Below are positions 38,071 through 47,237 of a DNA stretch of 64,000 bases, piece after piece. The DNA is from Duganella fentianensis (GTDB lineage Bacteria; Pseudomonadota; Gammaproteobacteria; Burkholderiales; Burkholderiaceae_D). Under the pieces are notes generated by a model that was not told the DNA's origin, did no database searches, and saw only the letters and a program-made list of their open reading frames with translations. The first letter of the stretch is position 1; the number at the start of each line of letters is the position of its first letter. The translations under genes were made by a program, and so were the position numbers. Location: NCBI RefSeq assembly GCF_009857835.1, contig NZ_WWCL01000001.1, forward strand, positions 1,715,483 through 1,779,482, in the 5' to 3' direction.

Positions 38071-38084
38071 GCCTCAGCGCTGCT

Positions 38085-39608
38085 TCAGGCCGTGGAGAGT
38101 GCACCGGCTGCCACCGTTTCATACAGATCGGTGGCATGGGTGCGGATGATCCAGTGTTCGGGATACGGATCGCTGGCGAAGCGGCTGGGGCGGGCGATGC
38201 GGCTCAGCTTATCGAGCGGCGTGGCGGGTGCCAGCGCGGTTTCCTTGCCCGTCACCTGATCCAGATGCCAGAAGCCGCCGTCGCGGTGCAGCAGTATGGG
38301 CAGTGCGGCAGCCTGCGGCGTGGCCGGATAGGCTTTGAGCGGATAGCCGGGATGGGTCTCCGGCATCAGCAGGTAATAGCATTCGGCGCTGGCGCCGTGG
38401 TCCAGCCGGTGCAGGATCACGCCATGCGGCATGATGGCGGAAACCGTCAGCACCACGATGCCCTTGATGCTGGCCGTGAGTTCGATGCGCATGCCCAGCC
38501 TGAGCGTGGTGGGCTTGTGTTTGCCGGGCCAGACGCCATCGAGCAGGATGCCGTAGCGCGACACATCTTCAATTTCAAAACCGGCACCGGCGCGGCGGAT
38601 CACCGCATGGCGGCCGGACAGGCGGCGCGTCAGGCCATTGGTATCCTGCCCGTCAGGCGTGTAGTGGGTCAGCAGCAGATTGGCTTCCGGATCGACCAGT
38701 TCGAAACGTCCCAGCACACATTCGTCCAGCGCAAACAGGCGCACCTGACGCTGGGTGCCCGCTTCCGGCGCAGCATTCACCAGACTGGCCGCGCGGCTAG
38801 GATGAGGGTGCACGGCCGGACCTTGCGGCATATCGATTTCTATCAGGTCCTCATCCCAAGCGATGGTGGGGAAACTCAGATCGACCTTGCCGGCGCTGGC
38901 GCCCAGATCGAGCTGCGCGATGCCGGCATTGCGTGCCGTGACGTCGATATCGACGCTGTGGCCATCGGGCGCGCTGACGCGGGCAATGGCGGCATCATCG
39001 GCCATCACGCGCACGTTCTTGTGGGTGCTGAGGAAGATGCGGTGGATTTCCGTCAGCGTGGCATCCGGCCGTGGCACCAGGATCACGAAGGTGCAGACCC
39101 ATTTGCGCGTGGCCAGACCGGCGTGGCGGCTGGTCAGCTCGATGCTGATCTGGTACTGGCCGTGCTCCTTGCCGCGCGAGGAAAACTCGGCGAACACGGG
39201 GCGCCATTCACCGCCGCTGGCGCGCACGAAGGACTGCTGTGATGCGCCGTTGGGTATCAGGTCCGATTGCAGCTGCAGCACCAGCCCGGGGGCGCAGCCT
39301 TCGGGCATGCCGCGCAAGGTCATTTTCAGAGCCTGACGGCCACCGGCGGCGCGCGGATCGAAACCGCTGATGTGCAGCTGGGGGCGGGCCGACTGGGCGC
39401 GCTGGACCGGGCGGGCGTAATTGGGGGCGGGTTCTGCTGGCGCAGCATCAAGCGCCGTGCCGGCGGAGCTGGCACGGGCGGTGCGCATGGCACTTAGCAG
39501 GTCAAAGCTGGACGGCGCAGGCTGGGTGTGGCCACCCTCGCACGTAGGCGCTCCAGGCATGACCCAGTAGGTGCAATGCGGATGCTGGGCATTACTGCAT
39601 TTTTTCAT
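38085..39608 (-). CDS. FHA-domain protein with N-terminal Cys/His cluster
   Basis: 507 residues. The N-terminus MKKCSNAQHPHCTYWVMPGAPTCEGGH is a likely zinc knuckle, followed by a Pro/Ala linker and two beta-rich regions (about 75-270). An FHA domain is seen at about 285-380: LGRFELV, RRLSGRHAVI, SRYGILLDG and the late strand, the RxSxRH phosphothreonine core being intact while the usual Asn of NG is Tyr. It likely reads phospho-Thr made by the locus kinases. Last gene of the minus block, converging with the pirin gene. Confidence 0.82.
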   Translation of the reverse strand: MKKCSNAQHPHCTYWVMPGAPTCEGGHTQPAPSSFDLLSAMRTARASSAGTALDAAPAEPAPNYARPVQRAQSARPQLHISGFDPRAAGGRQALKMTLRGMPEGCAPGLVLQLQSDLIPNGASQQSFVRASGGEWRPVFAEFSSRGKEHGQYQISIELTSRHAGLATRKWVCTFVILVPRPDATLTEIHRIFLSTHKNVRVMADDAAIARVSAPDGHSVDIDVTARNAGIAQLDLGASAGKVDLSFPTIAWDEDLIEIDMPQGPAVHPHPSRAASLVNAAPEAGTQRQVRLFALDECVLGRFELVDPEANLLLTHYTPDGQDTNGLTRRLSGRHAVIRRAGAGFEIEDVSRYGILLDGVWPGKHKPTTLRLGMRIELTASIKGIVVLTVSAIMPHGVILHRLDHGASAECYYLLMPETHPGYPLKAYPATPQAAALPILLHRDGGFWHLDQVTGKETALAPATPLDKLSRIARPSRFASDPYPEHWIIRTHATDLYETVAAGALSTA

Positions 39609-39725
39609 GATGAACCGGCACTGGGATACCCCTCAGTGTAGGCGCTTTTTGCCCTGTTTGGCAATCCGATCACCTATCGTCGTGGCGATTTTTGCGGCGC
39701 TCATGGCAGTTTTGCCACGTCCGCA

Positions 39726-40721
39726 TCAATCGTGCGGCTTTGCTGCTTGTGGTAGTGCTGTTTCGTCAATATTGCCGTGGCGGGGCACGAGCGGGCGCAG
39801 CAGGATGGCGCTCAGGTTATCGATGTGCAGGGCCGGTGGCGGATGCTGGCGGTAGTCGTGGTAGAGCGCTTCGAGCGCCGCCGCGACGGGCTGCCCGGGC
39901 CGGGCCAGCAGTTCCGGCCAGCGTGCCACCCACAGGTCGGGGCGGGCGCAGGACCAGAAGCCGTCCGTGGCCAGCAGGTAGAGCGCGTCGCTGCGCAGGG
40001 TCAGCGCGCGCCGGTCCGGCAGATGCTGCAGGAAGGCAGGCAAGCTGGCCTGATCTAGCGCATGCAGGCCGTCGTCCAGCACCTGCGGGTTATCGAACGC
40101 ATTGCCGAGGATGTAGGCCTGCGCGATCTGGGGCCGGTGTTCGCCGTGCACCTGCTGCCACCATTGCTGTTCGTCGAGCAGGCCGTGCATGGCGTAGGCA
40201 GTGGCGGGCACATGGTCGACCGTGAGCGGGCGCACGGTTTCAGCGCTGATTTCGTACAGACGCGAGTCGCCCACATGGTACAGCAAGGGGGCGCTGTCGG
40301 CCGGGATTTCCAGCAAGGTGAGCGTGGTGCCGGGGCGGCGGAAGCTGTCGGTATCGTGCAACTGGCGGAACTGCTGCTGCAGGCGGTGGTGCAGGGCATC
40401 GAGCTGTTCGCCCAGTTGCTGCAGCGTGTGGCAGGCCGGCACCTGCAGCAGTGCCTGCGCTACCGCTTCGGCAGCTTCGCGGCCATGACCATGGCCGCCC
40501 ATGCCATCGAGCACGGCGAGGCGCACATGGCCGGCTGGCCAGTCCGCCACGGTCAGGCTGAGCGGCTGCTGCTGGTGCATCAGGACGGCCTGTCCGCGTG
40601 CGTCGATCAGCAGCAGATTGTCCTGATTTTCCGGCATCTGCAGCTTGCTGATGCTGGCTTCGCAGCGGGCTGCCACGCTCAGGCTGGCGCCGAAATCCAG
40701 TTGGTCGGTCAGGCTGGTCAT
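39726..40721 (-). CDS. PP2C-family Ser/Thr protein phosphatase
   Basis: About 331 residues, a single PPM domain. Metal-site motifs: PENQDNLLL, VLDGMGGHGHGREAAEA, GTTLTLLEI, YHVGDSRLYEI, LLATDGFW and HIDNLSAILL, so all aspartates are present and the enzyme should be active with Mn/Mg. It is the natural antagonist of the two kinases of the locus. ATG at 40721 is given; a coupled start at 40814, overlapping the SH3 gene stop, would add 31 residues. Neither has a clear ribosome site. Confidence 0.9.
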   Translation of the reverse strand: MTSLTDQLDFGASLSVAARCEASISKLQMPENQDNLLLIDARGQAVLMHQQQPLSLTVADWPAGHVRLAVLDGMGGHGHGREAAEAVAQALLQVPACHTLQQLGEQLDALHHRLQQQFRQLHDTDSFRRPGTTLTLLEIPADSAPLLYHVGDSRLYEISAETVRPLTVDHVPATAYAMHGLLDEQQWWQQVHGEHRPQIAQAYILGNAFDNPQVLDDGLHALDQASLPAFLQHLPDRRALTLRSDALYLLATDGFWSCARPDLWVARWPELLARPGQPVAAALEALYHDYRQHPPPALHIDNLSAILLRPLVPRHGNIDETALPQAAKPHD

Positions 40722-40803
40722 AGCTGGGGCGGTTGTACGGCGCGGTGGGAAAGGCCACAGCTTAGCCGAAAACCGGACCGGCGCGGCACAACTGGCAGGC
40801 GAT

Positions 40804-41370
40804 TTAGTGTTCATGCGTCTGGCCTGCCGTTTCTTCGCTGCGGCGCAGCCACAGGCTGCTGACCCAGCCCGTGCTGCACTGGCCGCCGCTACAGGCGCTG
40901 ATCTGCCACCAGTCACCCTGACGCTGGCCAGTCGGTGTGACCAGTGCCCCGGCCGGAATGGTGCGCATGCGGGTGGCTTGCACACCGGCTGCATAGCGCA
41001 GGTTCAGGTCGTGATGCACGATGAATGGCTGCGCCCTAGCCGCGCTGCCCGCAGCCGCGCCGGACTGCCGAGCGGCGGCATTGTCGTCGCGGGCGGATGT
41101 GGCAGTACTGTGGCCGCTGCTGGCCGCTGTCTTGACGCTATCCGTTGTTTTGGTGCTCGCGCTGTCCACTACGCCGCTGGCAGCATGGGCAGGCAGCAGC
41201 CAGTGGCTGAATAGCTGGGCAAACAGCAGTGTGCCGCCCAGCGTAACGGCGATGGCGCGCAGGTTCAGCTGGCGCCACCAGCGGCGCGGCGTGCAGTAGG
41301 CGGCCAGCACCAGTGTGACAAGCAGCGCTGCAGGATAGATGGCTGCGGCTAGCGGCAGAGGTAAGTTCAT
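40804..41370 (-). CDS. SH3-domain membrane protein
   Basis: 188 residues. Two N-terminal hydrophobic segments (about 4-24 and 38-56), a Ser/Thr/Ala linker, and a C-terminal bacterial SH3 domain (about 115-180: LNLRYAAGVQATRMRTIPAGALVTPTGQRQGDWWQI to GWVSSLWL) with a Cys pair (CSGGQC). Periplasmic SH3b domains bind peptidoglycan, fitting the cell-wall theme. GGAG five bases before the ATG at 41370. Confidence 0.8.
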   Translation of the reverse strand: MNLPLPLAAAIYPAALLVTLVLAAYCTPRRWWRQLNLRAIAVTLGGTLLFAQLFSHWLLPAHAASGVVDSASTKTTDSVKTAASSGHSTATSARDDNAAARQSGAAAGSAARAQPFIVHHDLNLRYAAGVQATRMRTIPAGALVTPTGQRQGDWWQISACSGGQCSTGWVSSLWLRRSEETAGQTHEH

Positions 41371-41384
41371 GGCGGCTCCGCGCA

Positions 41385-43001
41385 TCAGGCGTCAAAGCGC
41401 AGCACGTAGGGACCGGCTACCAGATGGTGGCCGCGCGGCAGCAGGTAGGGCGCGTCCGTGCTGGCGCTTTCGATGTTCGCTACCCATGCCAGCTTATCGT
41501 CGAGGTGGTAGAGCGCCTGCGTGGTGCTCAGGCGTCCGATCAGAAAGCCGCGTGGCGTGGCCTCGAAGCTGAAGGCGTCGCGCGACAGGCCGATACGTTC
41601 CACTCCGGCGCATGCGCCCCCTGCACGCTGGAGGAAACGGGCTTCGCCCAGTATGCGCAGCCCGGCCAGTACGGCCGAATTGCGGCCGAAATTGAAGCGG
41701 GCGCCGGCCGGCGCTGCGGCACTCAGCGGGCGCGCCAGTCCCAGTAAGGCGCAATAGCGTTCGGCCATGGCCGCCGGAGCAGGTAGTAGCGCTATGCTGG
41801 TGCCATCGACGGGCGCGAAGGTCGCCGGTGCGCTGATGCGCTCCCTGCCTTCAGCGCTGGCGGCATACAGTTCGTCATTGCTGTTGACGATGAAACTGAT
41901 CACGGCATCGGCGCTGGGCGCCAGTGCCATCTTGCGGTTGAACGGCAGTGCCAGTGCCTGTGTGCCGGTCTCGCGGTAGCGGCTCAGGCGGGGCAGTGCC
42001 AGTGCCACCAGACTGACGCGCTGTGCGCTGGTGGGGGCGTAGGTGGCGTCGCCTTCGCTGCTGGCCAGTTCCGGCTTGTGCTGGACGGGGATGGCGGTTA
42101 CATCGGCGTTGACAGGGCGGTGCTGAGCTTTGACGCTGCCGGCATCGCTATCGCGCATGGACAGGCCGTTCTGTCTGTCCTGCCAGACGGCGGGCCGCGG
42201 CTGTGCCGCGCTGGCCGATGCTGGTGCCGAGGCCGGAGGCAACGCCGCGCCAGCCGCGTGGCTACGGGCGGGCGCACTGGCGCTGCGGCTGACCTTGAGC
42301 AGCAAACGCGTGCCGCCGGCTACTTCGGGCAGCGTGCGTATGACGTAATATCCGCTGCGCGCATCGTAGCTGCAGCTATAGCCTTCCTTGGGCCGCATCT
42401 GCACCACTGGCGGCGTATCGGCGCCATCGTTGAGGATCAGCAGTGTGGCGTCGGGACCGAATGGCCAGTGGGCGCTAGGATGGCTGGCATCGCTGCCGGC
42501 TGCTCCCAGTAGCACCAGTCGCTGGGCCGGGTAGATGGGGCAGACCGGGTGCCACACGGCGCTATCGCGCGACAGGCTGACGTTGTACAGCACCTTCTCG
42601 TCCGGCGCAGGCAGATACACGGCGTGGCCGAAGCGCACTTCCACTTCGCCCGCGCCCAGCGTATCCGTGCCGATCACGTCGTAGCGCACCTGCTCGCCGC
42701 CCAGCAGATCGGCAAAATCTTTCTGGTGCAAGCTGGTCAGCGATTGCGCCAGATCGCGTGCGCGGGCACCCCGGCTCAGGTGGTAGTCGTCGTCGACTTC
42801 TTCCTGCGGCAGCGCCAGCGTGATGTGGCTGAAGCAGCGCGTAGCGGCGCGGCCGCGATGCTCGCGCGGGCTGCGTTCCAGCAGATCGCGCAGCAGGGGG
42901 CGGCGCGAAAATAGCGATAGACCGGGCGCCTGCCATAAAGCCTCGGCGTTAAAAACGTCGGGGATGCGGCGCAATATCTCGTGTTGTACATAGACTGGCA
43001 T
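41385..43001 (-). CDS. FHA-like / FhaA-like N-terminal domain protein
   Basis: 538 residues. The N-terminal part (MPVYVQHEILRRIPDVFN... to GHAVYLPAPDEK, 1-135) resembles by eye the DUF3662-type domain of actinobacterial FhaA; this is weak. A middle region with beta strands and an Ala/Pro linker follows. The C-terminal about 90 residues (IGLSRDAFSFEATPRGFLIGRL to PYLLPRGHHLVAGPYVLRF) look like a degenerate FHA fold lacking the Ser and Asn pThr ligands. No membrane helix. Lies between the FtsW-type and SH3 genes. Confidence 0.6.
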   Translation of the reverse strand: MPVYVQHEILRRIPDVFNAEALWQAPGLSLFSRRPLLRDLLERSPREHRGRAATRCFSHITLALPQEEVDDDYHLSRGARARDLAQSLTSLHQKDFADLLGGEQVRYDVIGTDTLGAGEVEVRFGHAVYLPAPDEKVLYNVSLSRDSAVWHPVCPIYPAQRLVLLGAAGSDASHPSAHWPFGPDATLLILNDGADTPPVVQMRPKEGYSCSYDARSGYYVIRTLPEVAGGTRLLLKVSRSASAPARSHAAGAALPPASAPASASAAQPRPAVWQDRQNGLSMRDSDAGSVKAQHRPVNADVTAIPVQHKPELASSEGDATYAPTSAQRVSLVALALPRLSRYRETGTQALALPFNRKMALAPSADAVISFIVNSNDELYAASAEGRERISAPATFAPVDGTSIALLPAPAAMAERYCALLGLARPLSAAAPAGARFNFGRNSAVLAGLRILGEARFLQRAGGACAGVERIGLSRDAFSFEATPRGFLIGRLSTTQALYHLDDKLAWVANIESASTDAPYLLPRGHHLVAGPYVLRFDA

Positions 43002-43004
43002 GAT

Positions 43005-45560
43005 TCATTCTCCTTGCATGGATGGCGCACTGAAGGCACTGAAGGCTAGCAGGGGGCAGAGGAAAAACAGCAGGTGGCTGCCACCGGCGGAGAGAAAACT
43101 CATGGGCTGGCCCATGATGGGGAAGATGGCCAGATTGGTGCCCCATGAAAGCAGGAAGTGGCCCAGTACCAGTGCGGCCGCACCGCACAGGGCGAAATAG
43201 CGGAAGCGCCCCAGCCACGCCTGGCGGAAGTGGCGTGCGCTCAGTGCCAGCTGGTAGTTCTGCCATGCCGTGCGCACCAGCGCGTAGAGCAGGCTGGCCT
43301 GCAGGCACCACAGCAATAGCCCTGCCAGCAGGCCGTGCCGGTTGAGGAAGAAGGAGGCGGCAAAGTCATCCTGTATGGCCGGCACGCGCAGCACGTCGCT
43401 GGCGTGCTGGCCCAGCGTCAGCAAACCCAGACGCTGATCGCTGCCCCACCAGCCGCCGTCGGCTATGGCCTGAGCGCCGGCCAGCAGCTGCTGGCCGGTA
43501 TGGGGATGCAGGGCAGGGTGCAGCCAGACGAGGAAGCGGTCGGCATAGAAGCCCCAGCGTATCAGTTCGTCGCTGCCGAGCAGGCGTAGTGCGGTGATGG
43601 CTGCCACGGCCAGCAGACCTAGCGCAATGACGCCGGCGAGCAGGCCGCGCCGCCGTGCAGCCAGCGCATAGGCCAGAGCCATGGCGCTGCACCAGACCAG
43701 CAGCAGTATCAGCGGTGAAAAGTCATCGACCTGCACCAGTGCCAGCCCTAGCAGCATCAGGAATAGCAGGGCTGGCGCGATCAGGTGCAGCCAGCGGCCG
43801 CTACGTGCAGACAGGCTGGTGCCCGCTTCGTGCCAGCTGAAGCGCAGCGCAAGGCAGTGCGCAGTTAGCGCAGTCAGGGCCAGCTTGGCCAGTTCTACCG
43901 GTTGCAGATCGAATACGCCGGTCTCGTCGCCAAAGACTACCTGCAGCAGCAGGCCGGCCAGTGCTACGGCTGCGAAGCCTGCCAGCAGCCATTCAAGCTG
44001 GCGCTGCGGCAGATAGTGTCCTTGCATCTTCCTGCGCTGTAACCATAGCTGGCACAGGGCGGTGGCGCTGGCTCCCAGCGCCAGTAAGGCACTGCTTTTC
44101 TGGTAAAAGCGTAGCCACGCAGATTCGCTGGCGCCCAGCCCCAGTTCGAGCTGGGACAGCAAGCCCAGTGCGAGCAGACTGCAGGCGCAGATGCCGAGCA
44201 TGGTGCGACGTGCCGGATGACTGAGCCAGAGCAGCAGCGCGCTGCTGGCCAGCAGCAGCGAGAGTGACGCCGGCGGTGCCTGTACGCTGCGCTGCATTAG
44301 CATGGCCGCCAGTGCGCAGCCCAGTAGCAGTAGGGCGGTCGTCACCGTCAGTGCCGCTGTCAGTGCACTGGTTAGCCTGTTCTTTAGCGTAGTTCTGTGT
44401 TGTAGGTCTTTTGGCGTGCCTATCGGACCACTGCCTTGTGCATGCGGCGCTGCGGAGAGGGCGTGCAGTCCATACAGGCAGATTACGCCGGCAAGGCAGA
44501 TAGCGAGGGCGATGGCCAGCGTGCGCACCGGCGCTGCTGCCTTGGCCAGTCCCAGTTCGCGCTGCTGCCATTGCCATTGCACGGCCTGAGGCAGCGATAT
44601 TTCGGGAGCAGTATACAGCTGCACGTGCTGGGTAGGTCGCAGGGTCAGCGTGTCATCATGGAGGGCGATGGCAAAGCGGGTGTGGCCGATGATGATGGTG
44701 CCGGCGTCGGGCACGGGCAATTCCTGACGGCGGATATCTTGTACCTGTTCTTGCACTTGCATTTGGCCGTCGGTGTGACGGGGAAGGAGCAGCACGGGCA
44801 GGGGCGCGCCGTCGGGGTTGCCGGCATGGAGCAGGAAGCGGCCATGCTCGCGGGTGATCAGTGCCGAGCCCGGGCTGGCCTGAGCTAGGCCCAGCCGGTT
44901 ATCGCAATACAGGTTGCCGCCCAGCGTGAGCGGACGGGCCAGTGCCAGCCAGCGCGGCAGGTAGGCATTCCAGTAGCCAGCCAGCCGCGCCAGCCCATGG
45001 CTCTGCGGGCAGGCCGGCTGACGCTTGCCATCGGGATACAGCACGGCGCCATCGTAGCGCCAGTGGTGTTCTGCTGTGCTGAACGCCAGATTGCCACCAT
45101 TCTCGCTATCGACCCGGAACAGCGTTGTGCCTAGCTGGAAGCGCTGGCCACTGGCGAGCACACTGCTGCCGCTGTGCTGTTCGGTGTCGCCTGACTGCAG
45201 GAGTAGCCGGTGGGTGCTGCTCAGGTTCTGCACCATCCAGCCTTGCTGCGCGTCGTGCCGCAACCGCAGATGGCGCCGGTCGGCCTGTGCAGCCGCCAGT
45301 TCCCGCGCGCCCAGCTCGATGCTGTCGCCAGCGGCCAGACGAACCGCGATGCTGGCCGGCTGCCATGCGGCAGGTGCGCGCAGGGTAGCCAGCAGCTGCA
45401 GCGCCAGCAGCGCTGCCGGTAGCATTAGCGCGGCAAAGATCGCAGCGCCTGTGTGCAGGGGCAGCGCTGGTCGCTGCGGGCGGGAGCGTGCGCTGCGCTG
45501 TGGCAGGTAGGCGTGTGCGCCATAGCGTGGCGCAAACCGGATGAGGCGGGCCAGCATCAT
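43005..45560 (-). CDS. FtsW/RodA/SpoVE (SEDS) protein with extended FHA-like N-terminal region
   Basis: 851 residues, twice the size of FtsW (about 400). A membrane helix at about 37-60 precedes two beta-rich FHA-like segments (about 75-150, with LGTTLFRV; and about 215-325, with GTIIIGHTRFAI). After a linker helix come about ten transmembrane helices. The SEDS hallmarks are seen: LQPVELAKLAL (RodA: QPSExxKLA) and FPIMGQPMSFLSAGGSHLL (RodA: PFxSYGGS). It should be a lipid II glycosyltransferase, paired with the PBP at 24142. Stop/ATG overlap with the kinase gene (ATGA). Confidence 0.85.
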   Translation of the reverse strand: MMLARLIRFAPRYGAHAYLPQRSARSRPQRPALPLHTGAAIFAALMLPAALLALQLLATLRAPAAWQPASIAVRLAAGDSIELGARELAAAQADRRHLRLRHDAQQGWMVQNLSSTHRLLLQSGDTEQHSGSSVLASGQRFQLGTTLFRVDSENGGNLAFSTAEHHWRYDGAVLYPDGKRQPACPQSHGLARLAGYWNAYLPRWLALARPLTLGGNLYCDNRLGLAQASPGSALITREHGRFLLHAGNPDGAPLPVLLLPRHTDGQMQVQEQVQDIRRQELPVPDAGTIIIGHTRFAIALHDDTLTLRPTQHVQLYTAPEISLPQAVQWQWQQRELGLAKAAAPVRTLAIALAICLAGVICLYGLHALSAAPHAQGSGPIGTPKDLQHRTTLKNRLTSALTAALTVTTALLLLGCALAAMLMQRSVQAPPASLSLLLASSALLLWLSHPARRTMLGICACSLLALGLLSQLELGLGASESAWLRFYQKSSALLALGASATALCQLWLQRRKMQGHYLPQRQLEWLLAGFAAVALAGLLLQVVFGDETGVFDLQPVELAKLALTALTAHCLALRFSWHEAGTSLSARSGRWLHLIAPALLFLMLLGLALVQVDDFSPLILLLVWCSAMALAYALAARRRGLLAGVIALGLLAVAAITALRLLGSDELIRWGFYADRFLVWLHPALHPHTGQQLLAGAQAIADGGWWGSDQRLGLLTLGQHASDVLRVPAIQDDFAASFFLNRHGLLAGLLLWCLQASLLYALVRTAWQNYQLALSARHFRQAWLGRFRYFALCGAAALVLGHFLLSWGTNLAIFPIMGQPMSFLSAGGSHLLFFLCPLLAFSAFSAPSMQGE

Positions 45561-46582
45561 GCGCTCCGCATGGTTTGCCAGCCGTTGGCGGCGGTGGGAC
45601 GACGCATGCCGCGCACGGGATCGGTGACATCGAGGTAGTTGCGCTCGGGCTGCATGCCCTGTATCGCATGCAGCATGCGGCTGATCTGGATAGCGTGGCG
45701 CGGGCGCTGGGCGGGATCGGCATGCAGCAGGCTGCGTAGCAACAGCAGGGCGCTGTCGCGTGCCGCCTCGGGCAGGGCGGCGCAGAAGCGCGCCACTTCA
45801 TCTTCCTGCAAGGTGGCGGGCAGCAGGCCGCCGCTAGCCTGCAGCAGCAGGCCGGCACCGGCATTCTGGTGGCTGCGATAGGCATTGCCGCAGGCCGCAC
45901 AGAATTGCAGGGGCGTGCCGCCCGTGACCAGAAAATACAGCATGGCGCCGAGCGAAAAATAGTCGCTGGCAGCGGAGCTCTGGTAGCTGCCTTCCGGCTG
46001 GGGGAAGAACTGCTCGGGTGCCTGCCAGTTGGCGGTGCCGGCGTAGGAATGCAGCTCGGTGTAGAGGCCATGGCGGTTGGTGCCGAAATCGGCCAGCTTG
46101 ACCGTCTGCAGGCCCCAGTCCAGCAGCACATTGGCCGGTTTCAGGTCGAGGTAGCGCCAGCCATACTGGTGTACCTTGGCCAGCGCCTGATTGATCTGGC
46201 TGACCCAGCTGAGCAGGCGGGGCAGCGGCACGGCCTGCTGATGGGTTTTCTGCGCCTGCATATGCCGGCCCAGATCCGTGGCCAGCAGTTCCAGCGCCAG
46301 TACCGGCAAGCCCTGATGCCAGCCACTATCGAGCAGGCGGACGATGTGCCGCTCGTCCCACGGTTCCAGCGCCTGCAGAAAGCCGATTTCATTCAGTGCG
46401 CTGGCGATCCAGCGTTCGCGCAGGGCGGGTTCGGCCTGCGCCATCTGCTCGTGATTGATGAATTTGAGTGCTACATCGCGCGTATTGGCTGGCCCGCTGG
46501 CGCGCCAGATCACGCCATATGCCGACCTGCCTATCTGTTCCTGCAGCCGGTAGTGGCCCAGTTCCAGCGTTATGATAGTCAT
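45557..46582 (-). CDS. Ser/Thr protein kinase (non-RD variant)
   Basis: 341-residue Hanks-type kinase. The N-lobe: IGRSAYGVIWRA P-loop, VALKFI Lys. C-lobe: RYLDLKPANVLLDWG, where HRD is replaced by YLD (Asp kept, so still catalytically possible, but no Arg for activation-loop control). ADFGTN carries the DFG. A CxxC motif (CAACGNAYRSH) sits in the C-lobe. No transmembrane helix. First gene of the minus block and thus probably regulates the FtsW-type protein encoded downstream of it in the same transcript. Confidence 0.88.
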   Translation of the reverse strand: MTIITLELGHYRLQEQIGRSAYGVIWRASGPANTRDVALKFINHEQMAQAEPALRERWIASALNEIGFLQALEPWDERHIVRLLDSGWHQGLPVLALELLATDLGRHMQAQKTHQQAVPLPRLLSWVSQINQALAKVHQYGWRYLDLKPANVLLDWGLQTVKLADFGTNRHGLYTELHSYAGTANWQAPEQFFPQPEGSYQSSAASDYFSLGAMLYFLVTGGTPLQFCAACGNAYRSHQNAGAGLLLQASGGLLPATLQEDEVARFCAALPEAARDSALLLLRSLLHADPAQRPRHAIQISRMLHAIQGMQPERNYLDVTDPVRGMRRPTAANGWQTMRSA

Positions 46583-46630
46583 CCCATTCCCCCGCTAGCT
46601 GTGTGTCACCTGGCTAGCGGGGGGAATGAA

Positions 46631-46657
46631 AAAAGCCCCGTGTGGCGGCACGGGGCT
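46631..46657 (-). terminator. Intrinsic terminator between the glycine-zipper gene and the kinase operon
   Basis: Stem AGCCCCGTG/CACGGGGCT with a 6-base loop (46634-46657), followed on the minus strand by a run of T. It ends the minus-strand gene at 46680-47105 and isolates it from the kinase operon. Confidence 0.88.
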
Positions 46658-46679
46658 AGTCTTTGGGGGCGATGCGCTG

Positions 46680-47105
46680 TTACCAGCGGCCGCGGTCGTG
46701 GTGATGGTGGTGTTCCCAGCGGTCGTCGCGATATTCGCGATATTCGCGCACTTCACGGTAGTAAGGGCGGGCAGGTTCCACGTACACCACGCGTGGTGGC
46801 GGGGCATAGTAGACCGGCGCCGGTTCGTAGTAGACGGGGGCAGGGCGGGTGTAGACGCGGGTTTCGACATAGCGGCCGCCGCGGCCACGGTCGTAATAAC
46901 GGTCGTCGCTACGGATGCTGTTACCCACGGCAGCACCGATCAGGCCACCGACGATGGCGCCGTCGCGGCCGCCGCTGCTGTTACCGATGGCGGCGCCAAC
47001 CACGGCGCCGGCCAGCGTGTTGAACTCGCGTTCGCCGGCATAGGCCGACGACGAGAGCGCCGCTGCGGTGACTAAAGCCAGCATTATCGATTTTTTGTTC
47101 AACAT
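46680..47105 (-). CDS. Glycine-zipper 2TM-domain envelope protein
   Basis: 141 residues. The signal peptide ends at SSSAYA|GE. Residues about 30-55 form a glycine zipper (LAGAVVGAAIGNSSGGRDGAIVGG, GLIGAAVGNSI), the 2TM repeat typical of outer-membrane-associated or phage-shock-type small proteins. The rest is Tyr/Pro/Arg-rich, ending in a His run (WEHHHHHDRGRW). AAGGGGAATACC supports the ATG at 47105; the upstream TTG-type extension is not convincing. Envelope role inferred. Confidence 0.85.
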   Translation of the reverse strand: MLNKKSIMLALVTAAALSSSAYAGEREFNTLAGAVVGAAIGNSSGGRDGAIVGGLIGAAVGNSIRSDDRYYDRGRGGRYVETRVYTRPAPVYYEPAPVYYAPPPRVVYVEPARPYYREVREYREYRDDRWEHHHHHDRGRW

Positions 47106-47237
47106 GGTATTCCCCTTGCGTAGGCCGGATCGGGAGGATCGCTGAGCCAGTGAGTTCACTATAAAGCAGTGGCGCCAGAGTGCCACGTCTTATACACCTG
47201 CTTACAAACTCGGGAAACTGGTAAAGCCTTGTAACAA

